Assembly: GCA_963920705.1 (NCBI GenBank)
Contig: OY987227.1
Coordinates: 3,047,526-3,111,525 of the forward strand
Source: Odiellus spinosus
Lineage: Eukaryota > Arthropoda > Arachnida > Opiliones > Phalangiidae
Direction of reading: 5' to 3'
Length of the DNA: 64,000 nt
A program made the position numbers and the translations under genes. Under the pieces are notes generated by a model, which saw nothing but the letters and a program-made list of their open reading frames with translations, did not search any database and was not told the origin of the DNA. Positions within the stretch are counted from its first letter, which is position 1. Each line of letters begins with the position of its first letter. Shown here piece after piece: positions 1 through 13,020 of this stretch.

Positions 1-3000
1 TTTTTACCATTGCCCTTTAATCCCAATTAAAATTATTTTTTTCATTATTTTTGATGCTAATAGCTGGGGCAGCCGCACTCGATTCAGTCAAATCTCTACA
101 TTTTTACCATTGCCCTTTAATCCCAATTAAAATTAATTTTTTCATAATTTTAGATGTTAATAGCTGGGGCAGCCGCACTTGATTCAGTCAAATCTCTACA
201 TTTTTACCAGTGCCCTTTAATCCCAATTAAAATTAATTCTTTCATAATTTTAGATGTTAATAGCTGCGGCAGCCGCACTTGATTCAGTCAGATCTCTACA
301 TTTTCACCATTGCCCTTTAATCCGAATTAAAATTAATTTTTTCATTATTTTTGATGTTAATAGTTGGGGCAGCCCCACTTGATTCAGTCGGATCTCTACA
401 TTTTTACCATTGCCCTTAAAACCCAATTAAAATTAATTAAAATAAAAATTTTCATTATTTTTGATGTTAATAGCTGGGGCAGCCGCACTTGATTCAGTCG
501 GATCTCTACATTTTTACCTTTGCCCTTAAAACCCAATTAAAATGAATTTTTTCACAATTTTTGATGATAATAGCTTCGGCAGCCGCACTTGATTCAGTCA
601 GATCTCTACATTTTTACCATTGCCCTTTAAACCCAATTAAAATTAAATTTTTCACAATTTTTGATTTTATTAGCTGGGGCAGCCTCACTTGATTCAATCA
701 GATCTCTACAATTTTACCAGTGCCCTTTAATCCCAATTAAAATTAATTTTTTCATCATTTTTGATGTTAATAGCTGCGGCAGCCGCACTTGATTCAGTCA
801 AATCTCTACATTTTTACCAGTGCCCTTTAATCCCAATTAAAATTAATTCTTTCATAATTTTAGATGTTAATAGCTGCGGCAGCCGCACTTGATTCAGTCA
901 GATCTCTACATTTTTACCATTGCCCTTTAAACCCAATTAAAATAAAAAAATTGATTATTTTTGATGTTAATAGCTGGGGCAGCTGCACTTGATTCAGTCG
1001 GATCTCTACATTTTTACCATTGCCCTTTAATCCCAATTAAAATTAATTTTTTCATTATTTTTAATGTTAATAGCTGGGGCAGCCGCACTTGATTCAGTCA
1101 AATCTCTACATTTTTACCATTGCCCTTTAATCCCAATTAAAATTAATTTTTTCATTATTTTTGATGTTAATAGCTGGGGCAGCCGCACTTGATTCAGTTA
1201 AATCTCTACATTTTTACCATTGCCCTTTAATCCCAATTAAAATTATTTTTTTCATTATTTTTGATGTTAATAGCTGGGGCAGCCGCACTCGATTCAGTCA
1301 AATCTTTACATTTTTACCATTGCCCTTTAATCCCAATTAAAATTAATTTTTTCATAATTTTAGATGTTAATAGCTGGGGCAGCCGCACTTGATTCAGTCA
1401 AATCTCTACATTTTTACCAGTGCCCTTTAATCCCAATTAAAATTAATTCTTTCATAATTTTAGATGTTAATAGCTGCGGCAGCCGCACTTGATTCAGTCA
1501 GATCTCTACATTTTTACCATTGCCCTTTAAACCCAATTAAAATAAAAAAAAATGATTATTTTTGATGTTAATAGCTGGGGCAGCTGCACTTGATTCAGTC
1601 GGATCTCTACATTTTTACCATTGACCTTAAAACCCAATAAAAATTAATTTTTTCACAATTTTTGATGTTAATAGCTGCGGCAGCCGCACTTGATTCAGTC
1701 AGATCTCTACATTTTTACCATTGCCCTTTAAACCCAATTAAAATTAAATTTTTCACAATTTTTGATTTTATTAGCTGGGGCAGCCTCACTTGATTCAGTC
1801 AGATCTCTACAATTTTACCAGTGCCCTTTAATCCCAATTAAAATTTATTTTTTCATCATTTTTGATGTTAATAGCTGCGGCAGCCGCACTTGATTCAGTC
1901 AGATCTCTACATTTTCACCATTGCCCTTTAATCCCAATTAAAATTAATTTTTTCATTATTTTTGATGTTAATAGTTGGGGCAGCCCCACTTGATTCAGTC
2001 GGATCTCTACATTTTTACAATTGCCCTTAAAACCCAATTAAAATTAATTAAAATAAAAATTTTCATTATTTTTGATGTTAATAGCTGGGGCAGCCGCACT
2101 TGATTCAGTCGGATCTCTACATTTTTACCTTTGCCCTTAAAACCCAATTAAAATGAATTTTTTCACAATTTTTGATGATAATAGCTTCGGCAGCCGCACT
2201 TGATTCAGTCAGATCTCTACATTTTTACCATTGCCCTTTAAACCCAATTAAAATTAAATTTTTCACAATTTTTGATTTTATTAGCTGGGGCAGCCTCACT
2301 TGATTCAATCAGATCTCTACAATTTTACCAGTGCCCTTTAATCCCAATTAAAATTAATTTTTTCATCATTTTTGATGTTAATAGCTGCGGCAGCCGCACT
2401 TGATTCAGTCAGATCTCTACATTTTTACCATTGCCCTTTAAACCCAATTAAAATAAAAAATTTCATTATTTTTGATGTTAATAGCTGGGGCAGCCGCACT
2501 TGATTCAGTTAAATCTCTACATTTTTACCATTGCTTTTAATCCCAAATAAAATTAATTTTTTCATTATTTTTGATGTTAATAGCTGGGGCAGCCTCACTT
2601 GATTCAGTCAGATCTCTACATTTTTACCATTGCCCTTTAATCCCAATTAAAATTAATTTTTTCATCATTTTTGATGTTAATAGCTGCGGGAGCCGCACTT
2701 GATTCAGTCAGATCTCTACATTTTTACCATTGCCCTTTAAACCCATTTAAAATTAATTTTTTCACAATTTTTGATTTTAATAGCTGGGGCAGCCTCACTT
2801 GATTCAGTCAGATCTCTACATTTTTACCATTGCCCTTTAATCCCAATTAAAATTAATTTTTTCATTCTTTTTGATGTTAATAGCTGGGGCAGCCGCACTT
2901 GAATCAGTCAAATCTCTACATTTTTACCATTGCCCTTTAATCCCAATTAAAATTATTTTTTTTCAATATTTTTGATGTTAATAGCTGGGGCAGCCGCACT

Positions 3001-6000
3001 TGATTCAGTCAAATCTCTACATTTTTACCATTGCCCTTTAATCCCAATTAAAATTAATTTTTTCATTATTTTTGATGTTAATAGCTGGGGCAGCCGCACT
3101 TGATTCAGTCAAATCTCTACATTTTTACCATTGCCCTTTAATCCCAATTAAAATTATTTTTTTAATTATTTTTGATGTTAATAGCTGGGGCAGCCGCACT
3201 TGATTCAGTTAAATCTCTACATTTTTACCATTGCCCTTTAATACCAAATAAAATTATTTTTTTCATTATTTTTGATGTTAATAGCTGGGGCAGCCGCACT
3301 TGATTCAGTCAAATCTCTACATTTTTACCATTGCCCTTTAATCCCAATTAAAATTAATTTTTTCATAATTTTAGATGTTAATAGCTGGGGCAGCCGCACT
3401 TGATTCAGTCAAATCTCTACATTTTTACCAGTGCCCTTTAATCCCAATTAAAATTAATTCTTTCATAATTTTAGATGTTAATATTTGCGGCAGCCGCACT
3501 TGATTCAGTCAGATCTCTACATTTTTACCATTGCCCTTTAAACCCAATTAAAATTAATTTTTTCACAATTTTTGATTTTAATAGCTGGGGCAGCCTCACT
3601 TGATTCAGTCAGATCTCTACATTTTTACCATTGCCCTTTAATCCCAATTAAAATTAATTTTTTCATTCTTTTTGATGTTAATAGCTGGGGCAGCCGCACT
3701 TGAATCAGTCAAATCTCTACATTTTTACCATTGCCCTTTAATCCCAATTAAAATTATTTTTTTCAATATTTTTGATGTTAATAGCTGGGGCAGCCGCACT
3801 TGATTCATTCAAATCTCTACATTTTTACCATTGCCCTTTAATCCCAATTAAAATTATTTTTTTAATTATTTTTGATGTTAATAGATGGGGCAGCCGCACT
3901 TGATTCAGTTAAATCTCTACATTTTTACCATTGCCCTTTAATCCCAATTAAAATTATTTTTTTTCATTATTTTTGATGTTAATAGCTGGGGCAGCCGCAC
4001 TTGATTCAGTCAAATCTCTACATTTTTACCATTGCCCTTTAATCCCAATTAAAATTAATTTTTTCATAATTTTAGATGTTAATAGCTGGGGCAGCCGCAC
4101 TTGATTCAGTCAAATCTCTACATTTTTACCAGTGCCCTTTAATCCCAATTAAAATTAATTCTTTCATAATTTTAGATGTTAATAGCTGCGGCAGCCTCAC
4201 TTGATTCAGTCAGATCTCTACGTTTTTACCATTGCCCTTTAAACCCAATTAAAATAAAAATTTTCATTATTTTTGATGTTAATAGCTGGGGCAGCCGCAC
4301 TTGATTCAGTTAAATCTCTACATTTTTACCATTGCCCTTTAATCCCAATTAAAATTAATTTTTTCATTATTTTTGATGTTAATAGCTGGGGCAGCCTCAC
4401 TTGATTCAGTCAGATCTCTACATTTTTACCATTGCCCTTTAATCCTAATTAAAATTAATTTTTTCATCATTTTTTAAAGTTAATAGCTGCGGCAGCCGCA
4501 CTTGATTCAGTCAGATCTCTACATTTTTACCATTGCCCTTTAAACCCAATTAAAATTAATTTTTTCACAATTTTTGATTTTAATAGCTGGGGCAGCCTCA
4601 CTTGATTCAGTCAGATCTCTACATTTTTACCATTGCCCTTTAATCCCAATTAAAATTAATTTTTTCATTCTTTTTGATGTTAATAGCTGGGGCAGCCGCA
4701 CTTGAATCAGTCAAATCTCTACATTTTTACCATTGCCCTTTAATCCCAATTAAAATTAATTTTTTCAATATTTTTGATGTTAATAGCTGGGGCAGCCGCA
4801 CTTGATTCAGTCAAATCTCTACATTTTTACCATTGCCCTTTAATCCCAATTAAAATTAATTTTTTCATTATTTTTGATGTTAATAGCTGGGGCAGCCGCA
4901 CTTGATTCAGTCAAATCTCTACATTTTTACCATTGCCCTTTAATCCCAATTAAAATTATTTTTTTAATTATTTTTGATGTTAATAGCTGGGGCAGCCGCA
5001 CTTGATTCAGTTAAATCTCTACATTTTTACCATTGCCCTTTAATCCCAATTAAAATTAATTCTTTCATAATTTTAGATGTTAATAGCTGCGGCAGCCGCA
5101 CTTGATTCAGTCAGATCTCTACATTTTTACCATTGCCCTTTAAACCCAATTAAAATAAAAAAATTGATTATTTTTGATGTTAATAGCTGGGGCAGCTGCA
5201 CTTGATTCAGTCGGATCTCTACATTTTTACCATTGCCCTTAAAACCCAATAAAAATTAATTTTTTCACAATTTTTGATGTTAATAGCTGCGGCAGCCGCA
5301 CTTGATTCAGTCAGATCTCTACATTTTTACCATTGCCCTTTAAATCCAATTAAAATTAATTTTTTCACAATTCTATATTTTAATAGCTGGGGCAGCCTCA
5401 CTTGATTCAGTCAGATCTCTACATTTTTACCATTGCCCTTTAATCCCAATTAAAATTAATTTTTTCATTCTTTTTGATGTTAATAGCTGGGGCAGCCGCA
5501 CTTGAATCAGTCAAATCTCTACATTTTTTACCATTGCCCTTTAATCCCAATTAAAATTAATTTTTTCAATATTTTTGATGTTAATAGCTGGGGCAGCCGC
5601 ACTTGATTCAGTCAAATCTCTACATTTTTACCATTGCCCTTTAATCCCAATTAAAATTAATTTTTTCATTATTTTTGATGTTAATAGCTGGGGCAGCCGC
5701 ACTTGATTCAGTCAAATCTCTACATTTTTACCATTGCCCTTTAATCCCAATTAAAATTAATTTTTTCATTATTTTTGATGTTAATAGCTGGGGCAGCCGC
5801 ACTTGATTCAGTTAAATCTCTACATTTTTACCATTGCCCTTTAATCCCAATTAAAATTATTTTTTTCATTATTTTTGATGTTAATAGCTGGGGCAGCCGC
5901 ACTCGATTCAGTCAAATCTCTACATTTTTACCATTGCCCTTTAATCCCAATTAAAATTATTTTTTTCATAATTTTAGATGTTAATAGCTGGGGCAGCCGC

Positions 6001-7430
6001 ACTTGATTCAGTCAAATCTCTACATTTTTACCAGTGCCCTTTAATCCCAATTAAAATTAATTCTTTCATAATTTTAGATGTTAATAGCTGCGGCAGCCGC
6101 ACTTGATTCAGTCAGATCTCTACATTTTTACCATTGCCCTTTAATCCCAATTAAAATTAATTTTTTCATAATTTTAGATGTTAATAGCTGCGGCAGCCGC
6201 ACTTGATTCAGTCAGATCTCTACATTTTTACCATTGCCCTTTAAACCCAATTAAAATAAAAAAATGATTATTTTTGATGTTAATAGCTGGGGCAGCTGCA
6301 CTTGATTCAGTCGGATCTCTACATTTTTACCATTGCCCTTAAAACCCAATAAAAATTAATTTTTTCACAATTTTTGATGTTAATAGCTGCGGCAGCCGCA
6401 CTTGATTCAGTCAGATCTCTACATTTTTACCATTGCCCTTTAAACCCAATTAAAATTAAATTTTTCACAATTTTTGATTTTATTAGCTGGGGCAGCCTCA
6501 CTTGATTCAGTCAGATCTCTACAATTTTACCAGTGCCCTTTAATCCCAATTAAAATTAATTTTTTCATTATTTTTGATGTTAATAGCTGGGGCAGCCGCA
6601 CTTGATTCAGTCGGATCTCTACATTTTTACCTTTGCCCTTAAAACCCAATTAAAATGAATTTTTTCACAATTTTTGATGATAATAGCTTCGGCAGCCGCA
6701 CTTGATTCAGTCAGATCTCTACATTTTTACCATTATCCTTTACACCCAATTAAAATTAAATTTTTCACAATTTTTGATTTTATTAGCTGGGGCAGCCTCA
6801 CTTGATTCAGTCAGATCTCTACAATTTTACCAGTGCCCTTTAATCCCAATTAAAATTAATTTTTTAATTATTTTTGATGTTAATAGCTGGGGCAGCCGCA
6901 CTTGAATCAGTCAGATCTCTACATTTTCACCATTGCCCTTTAATCCCAATAAAAATTTTTTTTTTATTATTTTTGATGTTAATAGCTGGGGCAGCCTCAC
7001 TTGATTCAGTCAGATCTCTACATTTTTACCATTGCCCTTTAATCCCAATTAAAATTAATTTTTTCATCATTTTTGATGTTAATAGCTGCGGCAGCCGCAC
7101 TTGATTCAGTCAGATCTCTACATTTTTACCATTGCCCTTTAAACCCTATTAAAATTAATTTTTTCACAATTTTTCATTTTAATAGCTGGGGCAGCCTCAC
7201 TTGATTCAGTCAGATCTCTACATTTTTACCATTGCCCTTTAATCCCAATTAAAATTAATTTTTTCATTCTTTTTGATGTTAATAGCTGGGGCAGCCGCAC
7301 TTGAATCAGTCAAATCTCTACATTTTTACCATTGCCCTTTAATCCCAATTAAAATTTATTTTTTCATTATTTTTGATGTTAATACCTCCGACAGCCGCAG
7401 CGAAATCTTCATATTTTTCCCATTACCCTT
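1..7430. repeat. Satellite array, unit about 101 bp
   Basis: Roughly 73 head-to-tail units of about 100-101 bp run from the window edge, so the array probably continues to the left. Each unit has a GC-rich core (GCTGSGGCAGCC) followed by TTGATTCAGTCARATCTC, then a pyrimidine stretch and an AT-rich tail. Units differ by point changes and short indels. Core variants GCTGGGGCAGC and GCTGCGGCAGC (the latter a perfect 5-bp inverted repeat around one G) alternate in recurring order, which points to higher-order structure. The last units near 7380-7470 are degraded. Short open frames at 6702-7104 are read-through of the repeat and are not genes. Confidence 0.97.
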
Positions 7431-7572
7431 TAAACTAAATTAAAAAAAAAAAAATTCATTCTTTTGGATGTTAATACCTTCCTTATTGCCGTTCGAAATG
7501 CCAAGTCGTTCGGACTTTCACATTTTTAAAAAGGAGAGTACTTTTAAGTTTTAAGGCGGAGAAATTGAAACT

Positions 7573-8072
7573 TAATGTTATTCTATGGGATTTAGATTTT
7601 TTTGTACGAGACTTACCTTTCAGATTTATTTTCTAATGATTCCAGATATTTTTCGGGCTTTATTTTAAGACTAATTTCATAATTTTACACAGATTAGTTT
7701 GGCCACAGTCTATTTATAAAAAGGGCAAAAATATGAAGGAGGAGAAATTAAGTCATTAGCGTTCAATACCCAAGCGCGCTCCTGCACGTGTATTTAAAAA
7801 GCTATAGAAAACCTAAGCCTAATTTGTCAAATAAGGCTTAGGTTTTTGCCCACTCAATTTCTCCGCTTTAATTTTTCGTCCGTTTTCATAAATAGATTGT
7901 GGGCCAACTAATTGGTGTAAAATTATGAAATTAGTCTTAAAATAAAGCTCGAAACTTAATTCATACCACACGGAAAATTCAAGTTTTAAAAATATCCGGA
8001 AGTATTAGAAAATAAACCTGAAAGGTAAGCCACTTTCAAAAAACCAAATCCCATAGAATAACATTACGAATT
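7573..8072. mobile_element. Foldback element with long inverted arms
   Basis: The stretch starts with AATGTTATTCTATGGGATTT and ends with its reverse complement. The left arm (7573-7700) pairs with 7890-8072 over most of its length, including the segment around TTTTAAGACTAATTTCATAA. The interior includes a second inverted pair around 'gcctaatttgtcaaataaggctta'-type sequence near 7815-7850. No coding potential is seen. This fits a non-autonomous foldback or MITE. Partial copies occur at 8205-8333 and 19127-19672. Confidence 0.75.
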
Positions 8073-8204
8073 TGGCCATTTAAAATACTTAGACTTAATA
8101 TTTTTAAATAAAACTTGAAAAGTTCAACATTCGAACCTTCGTCTACCATTTAAAAGTGATTATAACTGTAACAAATAATTCCTCTTTTAGTTCTGCGATG
8201 CAAG

Positions 8205-8333
8205 GGATTTAGATTCTTTGAAAGAGACTTACCTTTCAGATTTATTTTCTAATGATTCCAGATATTTTTCGGGCTTTATTTTAAGACTAATTTCATAATT
8301 TTACACCGATTAGTTTGGCCACAGTCTATTTAT
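8205..8333 (+). repeat. Partial copy of foldback element arm
   Basis: This is a near copy of 7584-7706: same order of motifs from GGGATTTAGATT through the TTTAAGACTAATTTCATAA segment to TTTGGCCACAGTC. It lies in direct orientation to the left arm of the neighbouring foldback element. The following 8334-8477 shows no recognisable feature. Confidence 0.8.
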
Positions 8334-11300
8334 AACAAGATGGTCAAGCCCATAGGAATAGCTGTAAAAGAGGCTGAAAAGAATTATGCTTTAGCAGGGG
8401 CTTGTTATGCATGCATAAACCTCTTTGAATAATTTGAATGGCGTTTCGAGATTCCTTTAAACACGAAGTTGCGTAAAGTTTTTCAAATCATGTTTTTCAA
8501 ATCATGTTTTTCCAATCATGTTTTTCCAATCATGTTTTTCCAATCATGTTTTTCCAATCATGTTTTTCCAATCATGTTTTTCCAATCATGTTTTTCCAAT
8601 CAGGGTTTTTCCAATCAGGGTTTTTCCAATCAGGGTTTTTCCAATCATGTTTTTCCAATCATGTTTTTCCAATCAGGGTTTTTCCAATCAGGGTTTTTCC
8701 AATCAGGTTTTTTCCAATCAGGTTTTTTCCAATCAGGTTTTTTCCAATCAGGTTTTTTCCAATCAGGTTTTTTCCAATCAGGTTTTTTCCAATCAGGTTT
8801 TTTTCCAATCAGGTTTTTTTCCAATCAGGTTTTTTTCCAATCAGGTTTTTTTCCAATCAGGTTTTTTTCCAATCAGGTTTTTTTCCAATCAGGTTTTTTT
8901 CCAATCAGGTTTTTTTCCAATCAGGTTTTTTTCCAATCAGGTTTTTTTCCAATCAGGTTTTTTTCCAATCAGGTTTTTTTCCAATCAGGTTTTTTTCCAA
9001 TCAGGTTTTTTTCCAATCAGGTTTTTTTCCAATCAGATTTTTTTCCAATCAGATTTTTTTCCAATCAGATTTTTTTCCAATCAGGTTTTTTTCCAATCAG
9101 ATTTTTTTCCAATCAGGTTTTTTTCCAATCAGGTTTTTTTCCAATCAGGTTTTTTTCCAATCAGGTTTTTTTCCAATCAGATTTTTTTCCAATCAGATTT
9201 TTTTCCAATCAGGTTTTTTTCCAATCAGGTTTTTTTCCAATCAGGTTTTTTTCCAATCAGGTTTTTTTCCAATCAGGTTTTTTTCCAATCAGGTTTTTTT
9301 CCAATCAGGTTTTTTTCCAATCAGGTTTTTTTCCAATCAGGTTTTTTTCCAATCAGGTTTTTTTCCAATCAGGTTTTTTTCCAATCAGGTTTTTTTCCAA
9401 TCAGGTTTTTTTCCAATCAGGTTTTTTTCCAATCAGGTTTTTTTCCAATCAGGTTTTTTTCCAATCAGGTTTTTTTCCAATCAGGTTTTTTTCCAATCAG
9501 GTTTTTTTCCAATCAGGTTTTTTTCCAATCAGGTTTTTTTCCAATCAGGTTTTTTTCCAATCAGGTTTTTTTCCAATCAGGTTTTTTTCCAATCAGGTTT
9601 TTTTCCAATCAGGTTTTTTTCCAATCAGGTTTTTTTCCAATCAGGTTTTTTTCCAATCAGGTTTTTTTCCAATCAGGTTTTTTTCCAATCAGGTTTTTTT
9701 CCAATCAGGTTTTTTTCCAATCAGGTTTTTTTCCAATCAGGTTTTTTTCCAATCAGGTTTTTTTCCAATCAGGTTTTTTTCCAATCAGGTTTTTTTCCAA
9801 TCAGGTTTTTTTCCAATCAGGTTTTTTTCCAATCAGGTTTTTTTCCAATCAGGTTTTTTTCCAATCAGGTTTTTTTCCAATCAGGTTTTTTTCCAATCAG
9901 GTTTTTTTCCAATCAGGTTTTTTTCCAATCAGGTTTTTTTCCAATCAGGTTTTTTTCCAATCAGGTTTTTTTCCAATCAGGTTTTTTTCCAATCAGGTTT
10001 TTTTCCAATCAGGTTTTTTTCCAATCAGGTTTTTTTCCAATCAGGTTTTTTTCCAATCAGGTTTTTTTCCAATCAGGTTTTTTTCCAATCAGGTTTTTTT
10101 CCAATCAGGTTTTTTTCCAATCAGGTTTTTTTCCAATCAGGTTTTTTTCCAATCAGGTTTTTTTCCAATCAGGTTTTTTTCCAATCAGGTTTTTTTCCAA
10201 TCAGGTTTTTTTCCAATCAGGTTTTTTTCCAATCAGGTTTTTTTCCAATCAGGTTTTTTTCCAATCAGGTTTTTTTCCAATCAGGTTTTTTTCCAATCAG
10301 GTTTTTTTCCAATCAGGTTTTTTTCCAATCAGGTTTTTTTCCAATCAGGTTTTTTTCCAATCAGGTTTTTTTCCAATCAGGTTTTTTTCCAATCAGGTTT
10401 TTTTCCAATCAGGTTTTTTTCCAATCAGGTTTTTTTCCAATCAGGTTTTTTTCCAATCAGGTTTTTTTCCAATCAGGTTTTTTTCCAATCAGGTTTTTTT
10501 CCAATCAGGTTTTTTTCCAATCAGGTTTTTTTCCAATCAGGTTTTTTTCCAATCAGGTTTTTTTCCAATCAGGTTTTTTTCCAATCAGGTTTTTTTCCAA
10601 TCAGGTTTTTTTCCAATCAGGTTTTTTTCCAATCAGGTTTTTTTCCAATCAGGTTTTTTTCCAATCAGGTTTTTTTCCAATCAGGTTTTTTTCCAATCAG
10701 GTTTTTTTCCAATCAGGTTTTTTTCCAATCAGGTTTTTTTCCAATCAGGTTTTTTTCCAATCAGGTTTTTTTCCAATCAGGTTTTTTTCCAATCAGGTTT
10801 TTTTCCAATCAGGTTTTTTTCCAATCAGGTTTTTTTCCAATCAGGTTTTTTTCCAATCAGGTTTTTTTCCAATCAGGTTTTTTTCCAATCAGGTTTTTTT
10901 CCAATCAGGTTTTTTTCCAATCAGGTTTTTTTCCAATCAGGTTTTTTTCCAATCAGGTTTTTTTCCAATCAGGTTTTTTTCCAATCAGGTTTTTTTCCAA
11001 TCAGGTTTTTTTCCAATCAGGTTTTTTTCCAATCAGGTTTTTTTCCAATCAGGTTTTTTTCCAATCAGGTTTTTTTCCAATCAGGTTTTTTTCCAATCAG
11101 GTTTTTTTCCAATCAGGTTTTTTTCCAATCAGGTTTTTTTCCAATCAGGTTTTTTTCCAATCAGGTTTTTTTCCAATCAGGTTTTTTTCCAATCAGGTTT
11201 TTTTCCAATCAGGTTTTTTTCCAGTCAGGTTTTTTTCCAATCAGGTTTTTTTCCAATCAGGTTTTTTTCCAATCAGGTTTTTTTCCAATCAGGTTTTTTT

Positions 11301-12636
11301 CCAATCAGGTTTTTTTCCAATCAGGTTTTTTTCCAATCAGGTTTTTTTCCAATCAGGTTTTTTTCCAATCAGGTTTTTTTCCAATCAGGTTTTTTTCCAA
11401 TCAGGTTTTTTTCCAATCAGGTTTTTTTCCAATCAGGTTTTTTTCCAATCAGGTTTTTTTCCAATCAGGTTTTTTTCCAATCAGGTTTTTTTCCAATCAG
11501 GTTTTTTTCCAATCAGGTTTTTTTCCAATCAGGTTTTTTTCCAATCAGGTTTTTTTCCAATCAGGTTTTTTTCCAATCAGGTTTTTTTCCAATCAGGTTT
11601 TTTTCCAATCAGGTTTTTTTCCAATCAGGTTTTTTTCCAATCAGGTTTTTTTCCAATCAGGTTTTTTTCCAATCAGGTTTTTTTCCAATCAGGTTTTTTT
11701 CCAATCAGGTTTTTTTCCAATCAGGTTTTTTTCCAGTCAGGTTTTTTTCCAATCAGGTTTTTTTCCAATCAGGTTTTTTTCCAATCAGGTTTTTTTCCAA
11801 TCAGGTTTTTTTCCAATCAGGTTTTTTTCCAATCAGGTTTTTTTCCAATCAGGTTTTTTTCCAATCAGGTTTTTTTCCAATCAGGTTTTTTTCCAATCAG
11901 GTTTTTTTCCAATCAGGTTTTTTTCCAATCAGGTTTTTTTCCAATCAGGTTTTTTTCCAATCAGGTTTTTTTCCAATCAGGTTTTTTTCCAATCAGGTTT
12001 TTTTCCAATCAGGTTTTTTTCCAATCAGGTTTTTTTCCAATCAGGTTTTTTTCCAATCAGGTTTTTTTCCAATCAGGTTTTTTTCCAATCAGGTTTTTTT
12101 CCAATCAGGTTTTTTTCCAATCAGGTTTTTTTCCAATCAGGTTTTTTTCCAATCAGGTTTTTTTCCAATCAGGTTTTTTTCCAATCAGGTTTTTTTCCAA
12201 TCAGGTTTTTTTCCAATCAGGTTTTTTTCCAAACAGGTTTTTTTCCAATCAGGTTTTTTTCCAATCAGGTTTTTTTCCAATCAGGTTTTTTTCCAATCAG
12301 GTTTTTTTCCAATCAGGTTTTTTTCCAATCAGGTTTTTTTCCAATCAGGTTTTTTTCCAATCAGGTTTTTTTCCAATCAGGTTTTTTTCCAATCAGGTTT
12401 TTTTCCAATCAGGTTTTTTTCCAATCAGGTTTTTTTCCAATCAGGTTTTTTTCCAATCAGGTTTTTTTCCAATCAGGTTTTTTTCCAATCAGGTTTTTTT
12501 CCAATCAGGTTTTTTTCCAATCAGGTTTTTTTCCAATCAGGTTTTTTTCCAATCAGGTTTTTTTCCAATCAGGTTTTTTTCCAATCAGGTTTTTTTCCAA
12601 TCAGGTTTTTTTCCAATCAGGTTTTTTTCCAATCAG

Positions 12637-13020
12637 GCTTTTTTCCAATCAGGCTTTTTTCCAATCAGGCTTTTTTCCAATCAGGCTTTTTTCCAATCAG
12701 GCTTTTTTCCAATCAGGCTTTTTTCCAATCAGGCTTTTTTCCAATCAGGCTTTTTTCCAACCAGGCTTTTTTCCAACCAGGCTTTTTTCCAACCAGGCTT
12801 TTTTCCAACCAGGTTTTTTTCCAACCAGGTTTTTTTCCAACCAGGTTTTTTTCCAACCAGGTTTTTTTCCAACCAGGTTTTTTTCCAACCAGGTTTTTTT
12901 CCAACCAGGTTTTTTTCCAACCAGGTTTTTTTCCAACCAGGTTTTTTTCCAACCAGGTTTTTTTCCAACCAGGTTTTTTTCCAACCAGGTTTTTTTCCAA
13001 CCAGGTTTTTTTCCAACCAG
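12637..13020. repeat. Variant block inside minisatellite, copy 1
   Basis: A run of 16-mers changes first to CAGGC then to CCAACCAGG before returning to the main unit. The T-to-C change removes the TGA on the minus strand, which is why lysine-rich minus frames of 95-111 codons appear only here and in the second block. Those frames are artefacts of the variant. Confidence 0.9.
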
